Below are positions 13,474 through 22,643 of a stretch of 41,646 nt of DNA, in pieces. Position numbers and translations under genes: made by a program. Source of the stretch: a virus. Numbering within the stretch: position 1 is the first letter of the stretch; every line of letters starts with the position of its first letter. The notes below the pieces were generated by a model, which saw only the letters and a list, made by a program, of their open reading frames with translations, had not been told where the DNA came from and did no database searches. The stretch is from IMG/VR virus record IMGVR_UViG_3300035698_026476, positions 1-41,646 of that record. The stretch is one strand, 5' to 3'.

Positions 13474-14781
13474 ATGACCCTATACAATCTAACATGCCCA
13501 ATCTGCTTTCACCCATCCCCTTCTAAGGTTCTCCAACTGAAATGCCCCCAATGTAATCAATGGTCGGGAGCCCTCTCTCACACCCGCCACCTCTCATCTC
13601 TTTATGTTCATATGTCCGGGAAGGGTGAATGTCCTCCGGAGTTCCATAAGTGGGCCTTCATCTCGCTCATCTCAGCATTGCTAGAGAACCGTGTATACAC
13701 TGAACTCCTCTTAGATCAACCCCTCTATCCAAACTTATATGTATTCCTCATAGGACCCTCCGGTCTAGGAAAGGGAAACTCCATAGGAGGCGTGTGTACT
13801 CTCCATCGGCAACTTGAAGAAGAGGGTCAAATCCGCATCTACCGAGGGGACGCAACCAAAGCCTCCCTCACAGATCTCTTGTCTCAGGGTGAGTGGTCAG
13901 AACAAGAAGGTTCTCATAAGGATGCCTCAGCCAGGATGTGGCTCATAATGGATGAACTAAAAAATGACCTAGGACGCTATCAACTCGCCCAAGAGTTCAT
14001 TCAAATGATGACAGCCATCTTCACAGAGTCAGGAGGGGATCGTGATAGCTCAACTCGCACAGGGGGAGCCCAAAAGATCAAAGGCTCATGTGTGACATGG
14101 CTTGCAGGCTCCACTCAAGATTGGCTCTTAAAGGCTATAGGAAGGGATGCCATTCAAGGAGGGTTCGTCCCCAGGGGCCTTTATGTATTCCAGGAAAGAA
14201 CCTCTCGTAGGATACTATCTCCTGCTTATCCATTCGATAGGGAGAAAGTGAAGGAATTCATCTTAGGGGAGTTAAGGCGGATACGCTCCCTAAAGGGTCA
14301 AATGTACCTCACACCCAACGCTCACATCTACCTCAAGGATTGGTATGAGGGGGCTCCCCAAGAGGAGGATTCAGTCCTTGCCCCTATGTATTCCAGAGAT
14401 AGAGAAAAGGTCCTTAAACTATGCATGACCTTAGTGGCATGTGAGGGAAATGAGATGTTGATCCGTCAATCTCATCTATATGAGGCCATCACCTTGATGC
14501 ACAGCCTTCAGAACTCATTCCCGAGGTTGATTAAGTTGTCCACCCAATCGAAGGAATCCATCAATATAGATCTCATCTATGAAACCATTAAGAGAAAATC
14601 AAATGGAGGGGGATGGGTGGAGAACCGTGAGGTCCTGCAGGCGTTGGCTCGTAGGAATATCCTAACTGAACATGTCAAACAAGCGGTGGAAAATCTTGAA
14701 GCAATGTGTAAGATTGAAGTCGAAGAAGGAAAAAGGGGAGGAGGAAGATATAAAATCCCCTCCTCCGGAGAACCCCTCTAG
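13474..14781 (+). CDS. DUF3987-type replicative helicase/ATPase with N-terminal zinc ribbon
   Basis: A 435-residue protein with CGGAGA before its ATG. Residues 8-30 form a zinc ribbon (CPIC and CPQC). The ATPase core has a P-loop-like GPSGLGKGNSI near residue 93, where Gly and Asn follow the Lys instead of a direct Ser/Thr, as in relatives of DUF3987, and a Walker B MWLIMDE near residue 163. The C-terminus (ESINIDLIYETIKRK... VENLEAMCKI) looks like a winged-helix region. Likely the replicative helicase working with the upstream polymerase. Last plus-strand gene, convergent with the late operon. Confidence 0.7.
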   Translation: MTLYNLTCPICFHPSPSKVLQLKCPQCNQWSGALSHTRHLSSLYVHMSGKGECPPEFHKWAFISLISALLENRVYTELLLDQPLYPNLYVFLIGPSGLGKGNSIGGVCTLHRQLEEEGQIRIYRGDATKASLTDLLSQGEWSEQEGSHKDASARMWLIMDELKNDLGRYQLAQEFIQMMTAIFTESGGDRDSSTRTGGAQKIKGSCVTWLAGSTQDWLLKAIGRDAIQGGFVPRGLYVFQERTSRRILSPAYPFDREKVKEFILGELRRIRSLKGQMYLTPNAHIYLKDWYEGAPQEEDSVLAPMYSRDREKVLKLCMTLVACEGNEMLIRQSHLYEAITLMHSLQNSFPRLIKLSTQSKESINIDLIYETIKRKSNGGGWVENREVLQALARRNILTEHVKQAVENLEAMCKIEVEEGKRGGGRYKIPSSGEPL

Positions 14782-14787
14782 GTGAGA

Positions 14788-15087
14788 TTACCTTTTGAAA
14801 CGGATATGAAGATGAGTGGCCCTCAAGAGAACCCGGAAGGTAGGGCCTAGTCGTTTCTGCAGGTCATCCCTTACTTCTTCTTTTTGGTGCTCCATCAAGT
14901 TACGGGTACGAAAATCCGCTGCATCATTCCCATAGTGACCGCTTGAGGGGTTGTGATTCCCTTCATTGGTTGAGGTGAGAACACTCTCCACACCCCCAAC
15001 CCGTTGGTAGGAATTCTCTACGATAGAGAGAATCCCCCTAATCTCCGGATTCAACTTATCAATGTATACTCCAAGTTTAACAAGCAT
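14788..15087 (-). CDS. M15/hedgehog-like zinc peptidase, candidate endolysin
   Basis: A 99-residue protein with AAAGGGG before ATG. It has SGHYGNDAADFRTR, matching the S-x-H-x6-D zinc motif of M15/hedgehog-type peptidases, and a C-terminal HLHIRF giving the third zinc ligand. The acidic residue normally found just before that last motif is missing (LLRAT precedes HLH), so activity is uncertain. These enzymes cut peptidoglycan peptides. Its place at the end of the late operon suits a lysis gene. It is shorter than most family members, and a virion-associated or inactive role is possible. Confidence 0.6.
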   Translation of the reverse strand: MLVKLGVYIDKLNPEIRGILSIVENSYQRVGGVESVLTSTNEGNHNPSSGHYGNDAADFRTRNLMEHQKEEVRDDLQKRLGPTFRVLLRATHLHIRFKR

Positions 15088-15172
15088 CTTTAAACCCCTT
15101 TATGTTGTCGTTCCATGTTTCCCCTGTTTGTTTTATTTTAATTAATAAGCGTTTCGTTTTGGCTCCTTATAA

Positions 15173-16909
15173 CTATTTTTTAATAACACCATATTCTCTT
15201 AATGCAGCTTTTAATTGATTTACTTCTGTTTCTAAAGCGGCTAAATTTGCCCCGGAAGTATCTGCATTTGCCACCCTATGAATACCACCCGATCCTATGA
15301 TCTGCCAATTGGCACCATCGCTAATTATAGTCAAATATTGCCCGTAAGCATCGAGAATATAATCAGACTCACCACTGATTGTTTCAGCCCCTAATGGCGT
15401 AACAGTAAGGTTGTTACCTCCTGCGGCATGTCCATTTATCAATGTATAAACTCTACCCTCAAGCCCAACAGCGGTAGGAAGGTCAACGGTTCTATGCGCC
15501 GCCGTTGGGTCTGCACTTATAACAAAATTAGAAGATGTTGGGGTGTGACTCGTATCTCCTACATCAGTATAGTTAACTTCAATAGCACGATCTACATCAA
15601 GAGTCCCCAATATATGAGTAGAGCCTAGTATTCCATCAGACCCATCGCCTAACCAACCAGACCACTTATGATATGGGACGATCCTTGCACCAGAAGCTGT
15701 AACGTCCCATGTTGCAACCGTATTTGGATCTATCCCACCAATAGCATACCCTTCTTGGTCATGCCAAACCAAGGCCGTTGTGTACGTTTCGTAATACGGT
15801 CGCTCAAGCGCGAAGTACCCACTATTAGTACCGCCAGATATGTTGTGGCAAATATCAACAGATTCAATTATATTGTCCCTGTCAATACATTTATAAGTGT
15901 TAATCCACCTTATCCCTATTCCACCTGTTGCCGCCGTGAGAACATCGGAAACATAATTTTGCTCAACAACTAAAGTTGTGGTTGCCCCGTATGTTCCGTG
16001 ATTGTTTATATAAATTCCATAATCTGCCCCGCCATTTGCAAGTGAACGTCCGAGAATATAATTCCCCTTAACGCTACTATGTAATCCGCCAAGAATAGAT
16101 ATACCAGCCCCTCCAAATCTATCAATATACAGATCTTCAATACTTCCATAGAATAACCCACCGGCAAGCGATATCCCATTTCCAGTATTTGACGCATTGT
16201 CAGTAGATAAACGAAACCTTTCAAGCCTCATATTATCTTTTCTTGTTGTTTCATTACTGATAGCATTACCTGTGCCCGTATAGATAAGCCTTGATTCCAT
16301 TTGGTCTATACCAATAATGCTTGTTCCGCGAGTAGGGGACGCCCCGCCAGCGATTAACAGGGTTGTGTCATATGAGAAAGACTTTTTCGATACTATTATT
16401 GGAGCAAGGCTATCTATGGCTTTTTGCATTGCAAGTGAATTAACAACATCAGTATTACCGCTATCGGCACCCCAATTTTCAAAACCCATCTCTTGAGTAA
16501 TACCTAATATTTTACCAGTCCCCACGCAATTAAAAACATGCTGACTTGGTAAAGCGTCAAGCCCACCGTTGATCGTCAGGGTAACCCCTGTAGCTATTGT
16601 TATAATTGCCCCAGGCGCAGGATCAAGAGTAATATTAGAATTTGTCGTAAGATCTGCTGTTATGGCCCACACCCCCGGAGAGAGGTATAGTTTAACTTGA
16701 TTTGTAGATCCAATCTTCGCCTGGACATTTGAGATAGCCGCTCCAGTTCTCTCTCCTTCGGAAGCGAAAACATCCACCCCCACCCAATCCACCTTAGTGA
16801 GATCTTCTGTTCCACCAGTTATAGTAGCCCTAGAGAAGGTCTTCGTGGAAGTTCCATCCCATAGTTTGAAATCTTCTTTTCCTATAAATCCCTTAGTTAT
16901 TACAGCCAT
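15173..16909 (-). CDS. tailspike-like protein with right-handed beta-helix
   Basis: A 578-residue protein with AAGGAGG before ATG. An N-terminal attachment-like region (to about 110) leads to a long run of short beta strands rich in Gly, Asn and Ile (RLERFRLSTDNASNTGNGIS, SIEDLYIDRFGG, VEQNYVSDVL), the look of a pectate-lyase-type beta helix. A C-terminal beta domain resembles the end of the 266-residue protein encoded at 17832-18632, followed by a short coiled coil (LAALETEVNQLKAALREYG) fit for trimerisation. Likely the receptor-binding or capsule-degrading spike; no catalytic pair can be assigned by eye. Confidence 0.75.
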   Translation of the reverse strand: MAVITKGFIGKEDFKLWDGTSTKTFSRATITGGTEDLTKVDWVGVDVFASEGERTGAAISNVQAKIGSTNQVKLYLSPGVWAITADLTTNSNITLDPAPGAIITIATGVTLTINGGLDALPSQHVFNCVGTGKILGITQEMGFENWGADSGNTDVVNSLAMQKAIDSLAPIIVSKKSFSYDTTLLIAGGASPTRGTSIIGIDQMESRLIYTGTGNAISNETTRKDNMRLERFRLSTDNASNTGNGISLAGGLFYGSIEDLYIDRFGGAGISILGGLHSSVKGNYILGRSLANGGADYGIYINNHGTYGATTTLVVEQNYVSDVLTAATGGIGIRWINTYKCIDRDNIIESVDICHNISGGTNSGYFALERPYYETYTTALVWHDQEGYAIGGIDPNTVATWDVTASGARIVPYHKWSGWLGDGSDGILGSTHILGTLDVDRAIEVNYTDVGDTSHTPTSSNFVISADPTAAHRTVDLPTAVGLEGRVYTLINGHAAGGNNLTVTPLGAETISGESDYILDAYGQYLTIISDGANWQIIGSGGIHRVANADTSGANLAALETEVNQLKAALREYGVIKK

Positions 16910-16924
16910 CTTATTGCCTCCTTA

Positions 16925-16953
16925 ATATAAATGATATAAAACCGATATAACAA
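16925..16953 (-). promoter_or_regulatory. possible promoter upstream of the tailspike gene
   Basis: On the minus strand TTGTTA and TTATAT are separated by 17 bases, ending about 15 bases upstream of the tailspike start. It lies in a 127-base gap with no gene. The match is moderate. Confidence 0.2.
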
Positions 16954-17036
16954 CAGTTTCAGTATCCCCGGAACTCGCTAATTTACATTGTATCTGTGAG
17001 TTTACTCTTTGTATTTTCTATCATATTAAGTATTAA

Positions 17037-17831
17037 TTAATGTTTATCTGCATGCTCATACCATTCCGCACTATACGAAAAATCGTTATCTGCTGCACCA
17101 CTTGTAAATCTAAAAAGATAATTTGTGTCCTGCCTTAACACAAGCTCTTTATTTCTTGTAGATCCCCCAGTTTGGCCTTCCTTCGCTTTAGTTCCAGATC
17201 CTCCGTTTGACCCGCCAATTCTTAACCCAACATCATTAATTGTTGGGCCAGATTGAATGATTGACAGCGATTGATTTATCTCGTAAAAATCATTCTGGTC
17301 CCAATCGTTATCTGTTCCACCTGTAAGTTCCGCAACGGTTACAGTTGTTGCGTCATTGTCTGTTATGACCCCATATGAAGCATCTGTTATATTGTGTATC
17401 TTCCAATCGATAAGAGCATCAACTGTGAATGCTGCTGCTGAATCCGTCAATACTGTGGCGCTTGAGCCTGCTGGCGTATGCTTTCCACTAAAACACTTAG
17501 CCCTATTGTTTCCCCTTTGGGGAGCGACGGTTCCATCCATGTCAAAGTCCGCTAATTCATAGATATCAACCTGTAATTTTAGGGTCGACTCATAAGCAAA
17601 CACCAGATGCGACCAATGGGCGTTATTTGCTGTTGTGAAACCAAAGTCTAAAACCACCGCACTCCCAAGAGTTGTGAAATCCTCCATAAAATAATGACTA
17701 TTACTGTGTATTTCATGATGTTCATATTCAATTGTCTGAATACTATTAGTTGAGGCATCAATTCTAACCTCATCTGTTTCACCGTCCCCCGATCCCCATC
17801 TACCGTTTAATAATTTCCAAAATCCAGGCAT
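17037..17831 (-). CDS. putative virion/tail-associated beta protein
   Basis: A 264-residue protein starting one base upstream of the preceding stop region, tightly packed after the 266-residue gene. It is beta-rich, with Gly, Asp and Thr (DATTVTVAELTGGTDNDW) and a lectin-like feel in the first half (YFMEDFTTLGSAVVLDFGF). Between two fibre/spike proteins, it is probably part of the receptor-binding apparatus. No family is recognised. Confidence 0.6.
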   Translation of the reverse strand: MPGFWKLLNGRWGSGDGETDEVRIDASTNSIQTIEYEHHEIHSNSHYFMEDFTTLGSAVVLDFGFTTANNAHWSHLVFAYESTLKLQVDIYELADFDMDGTVAPQRGNNRAKCFSGKHTPAGSSATVLTDSAAAFTVDALIDWKIHNITDASYGVITDNDATTVTVAELTGGTDNDWDQNDFYEINQSLSIIQSGPTINDVGLRIGGSNGGSGTKAKEGQTGGSTRNKELVLRQDTNYLFRFTSGAADNDFSYSAEWYEHADKH

Positions 17832-18632
17832 TTATCGCCACCCTTCTGTTGCATTAAATTTAATTAAACCGCCCTCACCATCAGTAAAGGTGGCCGCAGT
17901 TCCCGCAGTTCCCCCAAGAATAGTTTCTGCTCCGTTGGGGTCTACATCTAAATCATTTCCACTGGAGCCGCAATTTATATATTCATATTCAGCACCTTCA
18001 ACCCCTACAGGAAGATTTATCTCTATAGCTCCTCCATCCGTATCACAATAGATCATGTGGTCTGTAGCGAGAACTGTATAAGGAGAATCCCCGTCATCTA
18101 TGAGGGTTGTATTGACTACCCTTCCTCCTTCAGAAGTAAGCAACCCCCCAACAATAAGACCCCCGTTAAGGGTTAGATCCTCAAAGACGGGACTATCCCC
18201 CGGACGGAGATCTTGGTCTACATCCGTCAACTCATCCCCATCATCTCCCCATTGGTATCCATTAAACTCATTGAAATATGGAATCTCATCCAGATTATAT
18301 TGATGGATGATCACCCCATTCACATCCTTAATAGAGAAGAGAACCCCATTCTCGAAAGTTCGCTCTCCCGTTATTACACTGCCATCCCCTTCGGTGGTTA
18401 TCCCTGCCGCTTCTGTCGTGACGAAGGTGGCTTCATTTGTCGTATTGTTGATTTGAAAAATAGAATTCTCATTTATCACCTCTTCAGGAAAATTAAAGGT
18501 TCCATCGTAGAAGGTGGGAGTTCCCCTAAGACCCTCCTGGCGATCCAATCGATCACTTATCCTATTAAGGAGGCTTCCAAGTCCTATCCAATCATCCTTG
18601 GTTATGAAATATCTTTCACCACTCTCAGCCAT
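17832..18632 (-). CDS. tail fibre-like adaptor protein
   Basis: A 266-residue protein. The N-terminus has a helical segment (WIGLGSLLNRISDRLDRQEG) likely to dock or trimerise; beta repeats follow; and the C-terminal ~90 residues (TVLATDHMIYCDTDGGAIEI, then DLDVDPNGAETILGG) are a beta domain common at fibre ends. A related domain occurs in the tailspike, suggesting shared trimer or branching architecture. It overlaps no neighbour; spacing is one base or less. Confidence 0.65.
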   Translation of the reverse strand: MAESGERYFITKDDWIGLGSLLNRISDRLDRQEGLRGTPTFYDGTFNFPEEVINENSIFQINNTTNEATFVTTEAAGITTEGDGSVITGERTFENGVLFSIKDVNGVIIHQYNLDEIPYFNEFNGYQWGDDGDELTDVDQDLRPGDSPVFEDLTLNGGLIVGGLLTSEGGRVVNTTLIDDGDSPYTVLATDHMIYCDTDGGAIEINLPVGVEGAEYEYINCGSSGNDLDVDPNGAETILGGTAGTAATFTDGEGGLIKFNATEGWR

Positions 18633-20495
18633 TTAGGGAGCCTCCTCATTGAAGAGTTCTCGTAGTTTTCTCCCTCCAAACCTCGAACCCGCCTTTACGC
18701 CACCCCGGAAGATGGGTTCAAACTTCCCCCCTATACCTTCTATTTGTTTAAGTAGCTTCTTAGAGGTAGGGGATAAAAGGGTCCATGCAGCTATAGCCCC
18801 ACTTGCTTCCGCAAGAGGTATAGCCACCTGAGGACTCAGCACCAAGGATGCTGCCGCTCCTCCTGCACCCCTTCGAGCAAACGAACTAACCCCCTCCTGA
18901 CCGGCCTCCTCTAGTTTGATGAAATCCTCTGACACCTCTAACATCTTGTCTCGTTGACGGAATATATTCCGAGATTCTTCTGGAAACACGCTCCTTATCT
19001 TATCAGCATTCGCATCCACATTCTCTACAAACACCAAAGGACGGATAGTTTTCTTTCCTGCTTCAGAGGTTTGTATGGCAGATTTGATCCCGCTTATCCT
19101 TGGATTCACACTCGAACCTTCATAGAGAGCCCTCAACCAATTAAATTTCAACGATTCCCACGCCTGTGCTCCCCCTTGGATATCTGTAGTAAGTTTCGGT
19201 GAGATGAGTTCCTGTTTAAGGGAGGTTAGATTCTCCGGAGAACTGTGCGCCCACAAACCATCTACAGCAACCTCAGGCTTATCTTTAAATAAGGGAACTG
19301 TCCCACCACTTGCCCGAGACATATCCGTCACCCTTGTTTTGATGGCAGGATTCTTCTTTATGAACTCGCTCGTAGCACCAAAGATTTGATCCCCCTTATC
19401 TTTTGCGGCCTTCGCCCCAGGACTAAGAACATCCAATTCATCCTTGAATATCCTCTTAAGATCCTCTTTGAACTTTACATTCTTTGAGGGGTCTTTGGGG
19501 AAACTTTTCCATATGTCCTTTAACAGGAACCGTATATCTTTCCCACCTAACGCCCCATCATCGAGAATATTATCTATCACCCGTCCTTCTAGTTTCGTAG
19601 GAGAGAACCCCATGAAGTTCTTCAAACGGGCGATGGCTTCCTTCCGGGTACGTTCTTGTCCGGCCTGCCCCATGAACTCTTGAACTTTATTCTCTAGGAA
19701 ATCCTGAACCTCAAAGACAGGTATCTGATCATTCGTTAGTTGAGAGAGATCTTCTATGTGAGGATTAAACTCCTTGAAGGCTTCATCCCAATTTGTTTTC
19801 TTAAGCCATATATCTCCCACCTGGGAGGCGGCATCCTTCACACTTACATTCGGAAGAACCTCGTTTATGAATTTCATGCTATCTTTGGTGGTGTCGTCTA
19901 CCAGTTTCTTCCGTATCTTCTTGGTTACTATGTCTCCTGCGAAGGTAGTCTTACGGGCGAGTTCTAATGCACCTCCTCCAACCTTCTTCGCTATCTTCCC
20001 TGCTATGGGGAGCCCTGCCTCGGTTGCAGCACTTATAGCGCCCTCTTGGGTTGGGTTGAGATTCTCACCCCCTGGAAGCTCTTGACTTACCTGAGCACCC
20101 CCGAAAGCACCTACCCCACTCCCTAGGGCTTTCAGGATTAACCTTACAGCTTTCGAACCCTTCATCGCTGCAGGAAGAACCGCACCCACAGGACCACCCA
20201 TTAATGCCCCGCCTGCCGTTTCTCCTGCAATTATAGGAAGCTCCCTCCCTGCAGCCTTCACACCCTCCCCTAGGACCGCGGCCCTTTGGGGAAAGGCTCC
20301 CTCCCCAATTTGTTCTACCGGGAGAGGTGAAGGTTTAGGGCTTAGCTTCCCCAAGAATACAAGTTTTTGTTCTGGTGCCATCTGTGTATAAGGAGCGTAT
20401 TGAGCATCAAGGAACTTATGTTGTTCCGTTTCTTCCATCCCGAGGAAGTCTTCATTTGTTAAGATTGATCTTGCTTCTTCATCTGATAGACCCAT
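18633..20495 (-). CDS. internal virion / ejection protein candidate
   Basis: A 620-residue protein. After a polar N-terminus, residues ~70-180 are Gly/Ala-rich and hydrophobic (AGETAGGALMGGPVGAVLPA, GSGVGAFGGAQVSQ), as in phage ejection proteins that enter membranes. A long charged helical body follows, then another Ala/Gly hydrophobic stretch near residue 545 (GGAAASLVLSPQVAIPLAEA). Its place next to two further alanine/glycine-rich proteins after the stabilisation gene matches the ejection-protein cluster of P22- and T7-like phages. Confidence 0.6.
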   Translation of the reverse strand: MGLSDEEARSILTNEDFLGMEETEQHKFLDAQYAPYTQMAPEQKLVFLGKLSPKPSPLPVEQIGEGAFPQRAAVLGEGVKAAGRELPIIAGETAGGALMGGPVGAVLPAAMKGSKAVRLILKALGSGVGAFGGAQVSQELPGGENLNPTQEGAISAATEAGLPIAGKIAKKVGGGALELARKTTFAGDIVTKKIRKKLVDDTTKDSMKFINEVLPNVSVKDAASQVGDIWLKKTNWDEAFKEFNPHIEDLSQLTNDQIPVFEVQDFLENKVQEFMGQAGQERTRKEAIARLKNFMGFSPTKLEGRVIDNILDDGALGGKDIRFLLKDIWKSFPKDPSKNVKFKEDLKRIFKDELDVLSPGAKAAKDKGDQIFGATSEFIKKNPAIKTRVTDMSRASGGTVPLFKDKPEVAVDGLWAHSSPENLTSLKQELISPKLTTDIQGGAQAWESLKFNWLRALYEGSSVNPRISGIKSAIQTSEAGKKTIRPLVFVENVDANADKIRSVFPEESRNIFRQRDKMLEVSEDFIKLEEAGQEGVSSFARRGAGGAAASLVLSPQVAIPLAEASGAIAAWTLLSPTSKKLLKQIEGIGGKFEPIFRGGVKAGSRFGGRKLRELFNEEAP

Positions 20496-20504
20496 CTTCT
20501 CCTC

Positions 20505-21950
20505 CTATAAACCTAACTTCTTAGTTAACTCTTCCGCTGTTAGAGGAGTTCCTTCTTCACCCCCATCCCCGCTGAATCCTTCCGCAGGTCCCGGAGCCGC
20601 CCCTCCACCTTCCGATAGGAATCCTTTAATATCAAAATCACTTCCTATCACAGAGGCTCCTTCAGGAGGAGTCCATGTCTCAAGACTTCGAGCATTAACT
20701 TCGTGAATTAACTCTCTAAGATCTCCCATTAGATCATTTGCAAAATCTGCTCTATCAGGAAAAGGAACTAATCTAGGAAATAACCCCCTAGCCCTGGCAA
20801 TATCTTGATCAGTAAGTGTGCCTCTCTCACCAAAGGCTCTAACGATCCTTGCAAGAACAGCCTCCTTCACCCTTTGATATCTTCCAGGTTTCGTAGATTC
20901 TCCGAATTGAAAATAAACTTGAAGATTTTTACTAAGGGCCTTTGTTATTCTATCCCCAGGAGTCTTCACATCAGCAAAGATCTCTTTAACAAAATTATCT
21001 AATTTATCTACGATAGCAAGAGCACTCTTGAGCTCCATCTGTTGAGTTATTGTTCCAACATTCACAGCGATGAACTCATTATCTAGGGCTTGCTGCATTG
21101 TCTTTATAGATGAGGGAAGTTTCGCCCCCGTTCGCTTATGAATGAACCCGCTCCTAGAGGATGGGGATAGAGGTTTGTTCATCTCCCCTAGGGATTTCAA
21201 CAGGGTTCCACCCACATCTCCACCCACCCCCTGCGCCCCTGCCTGAGGCTTCCCTCCAGTAACTTGGAGAACCTTCTCCCTTTGGGAAGCTTCATTTAGC
21301 CTTTTCATAGCCGCTTGAGGGGACTCATTCTTCAGCCTCGTTCCCTTCCGGACATCCCCGCTAGGGGTTTTAAATTCAAATGAAACCAACTCACTCTCCC
21401 GGAAGTCTTTAGTACTTTGCCGCCTATCCTCACTCTCATTAAACCGTCCTTGAGTCCCCTTCTCTCGCATCTCTGCAAGATCTTTTTGTTGTTTCAACTT
21501 AGCTATATCAAAAAGAGGAAGTTTTCCTTTACTCATTCCTTGAATAATTGCTGCAAGCATATTTGGATCACCACCAGGGGGTTGGCCTGGGGTGGGTTGC
21601 CCCGGAGCCTCATTCGCGCCGCTTGCTTGACTAATGGCTGTTCCTAGTTCATCTGTAGGTCCTACGCTTGAACCCTGTCTTAGTGCATCAAAACTTTCCC
21701 CGAACTTAGTTCCACCACCCCCATCCCCTTGCTGACTAAGGACATCCTCCACACTTCCCGGACCTTGAGGTTGCCCTATTTTTGCTAAATCAAGATAGTG
21801 TTGATAGAGATCATTTTCTGTTTTCGCAAGTTTAGCCTTTGCTGCGATAAGTGCTGTTTTGGAAGTCTCAGCCGCTAGATCTTGTTTACGTTTCCTCCCG
21901 GCTCCTACCCCTTTGAGGATTCCGCTTAATAATGCTAATTGAGCTACCAT
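20505..21950 (-). CDS. internal virion protein candidate, coiled coil
   Basis: A 481-residue protein with AAGGAGAT before ATG. The N-terminus has a hydrophobic start (MVAQLALLSGILKGVG) and a basic, Lys/Ala-rich helix; then a Gly/Pro/Gln-rich disordered stretch (about 70-150), a Lys/Glu-rich helix and a folded helical C-terminus. It is part of the three-gene ejection-protein-like cluster. No enzyme motif such as a transglycosylase is visible. Confidence 0.6.
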   Translation of the reverse strand: MVAQLALLSGILKGVGAGRKRKQDLAAETSKTALIAAKAKLAKTENDLYQHYLDLAKIGQPQGPGSVEDVLSQQGDGGGGTKFGESFDALRQGSSVGPTDELGTAISQASGANEAPGQPTPGQPPGGDPNMLAAIIQGMSKGKLPLFDIAKLKQQKDLAEMREKGTQGRFNESEDRRQSTKDFRESELVSFEFKTPSGDVRKGTRLKNESPQAAMKRLNEASQREKVLQVTGGKPQAGAQGVGGDVGGTLLKSLGEMNKPLSPSSRSGFIHKRTGAKLPSSIKTMQQALDNEFIAVNVGTITQQMELKSALAIVDKLDNFVKEIFADVKTPGDRITKALSKNLQVYFQFGESTKPGRYQRVKEAVLARIVRAFGERGTLTDQDIARARGLFPRLVPFPDRADFANDLMGDLRELIHEVNARSLETWTPPEGASVIGSDFDIKGFLSEGGGAAPGPAEGFSGDGGEEGTPLTAEELTKKLGL

Positions 21951-21961
21951 ATTATATCTCC

Positions 21962-22642
21962 TTATTTACCACCAAAAAGAGAACCAACTCCCTGTCCCAG
22001 ATCCCCTAACATCCCTGACTTAGCCGCCTGCTGTTGGGCCTGAGCACTCAACTCACCCCCTGCAAGTCCCGTTAGAGCGCTAAGAGAAAGGGCGGGAGTT
22101 CCAGTAGCCAACCCGAAGATCTTATCATATTCTCCTTGAGCGATACTCCCTTGCATATTAGTGAGATCCCCCGCCCGTGATCGGATATTCTCCCCAAGTT
22201 GTTCCTGAAGAACCCCACCTCCCGGAAGCGACTGCCTTGCCTGATCATTGGCTGTCTGGAATTGCTGCTCCAGGGCCATCTTTGAGGGGGCAAACAGAGG
22301 ACTTTGGGATGGATCAAAATCTCCTTGAAGAAATTTCTCCCCCCTTCCGATAATATTCTCCCTCATCCCGGAAGTCTCCTTAAATAAACCCTTTGCCATC
22401 TTGGATGCTGCATTCCCGGAGGGGCTTTGAGAAGGATCTCCTCCTCTTCCTTCTCCTCCTCCTAAAATACCTCCCACTCCTCCCCCTAAAGCAGCACCTC
22501 CTAAGAGACCTATAGGACCCCCTAATAAAGTAAGTCCCGCGCCTAAAAGAGCCCCTTCTCCACTAAAACCGCTTACAGCATTTTCTGCAGCCCCAAATAA
22601 GTCATTTTTTGTAGGATCTAAATTTATTCCATCACCACCCAT
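21962..22642 (-). CDS. glycine-rich internal virion protein candidate
   Basis: A 226-residue protein with GAGAGG upstream. Residues ~20-65 are a Gly/Leu/Ala hydrophobic region (GEGALLGAGLTLLGGPIGLL) that could insert in membranes. The remainder is Gln/Gly-rich and helical. Small ejection proteins of podoviruses have this composition; assignment rests on composition and position. Confidence 0.55.
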   Translation of the reverse strand: MGGDGINLDPTKNDLFGAAENAVSGFSGEGALLGAGLTLLGGPIGLLGGAALGGGVGGILGGGEGRGGDPSQSPSGNAASKMAKGLFKETSGMRENIIGRGEKFLQGDFDPSQSPLFAPSKMALEQQFQTANDQARQSLPGGGVLQEQLGENIRSRAGDLTNMQGSIAQGEYDKIFGLATGTPALSLSALTGLAGGELSAQAQQQAAKSGMLGDLGQGVGSLFGGK

Positions 22643-22643
22643 C

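Noticed and set aside
14773-14795. Bidirectional terminator between the convergent helicase and peptidase genes
   Set aside because: Only six bases separate the stops and no stable hairpin with T-run was found there.
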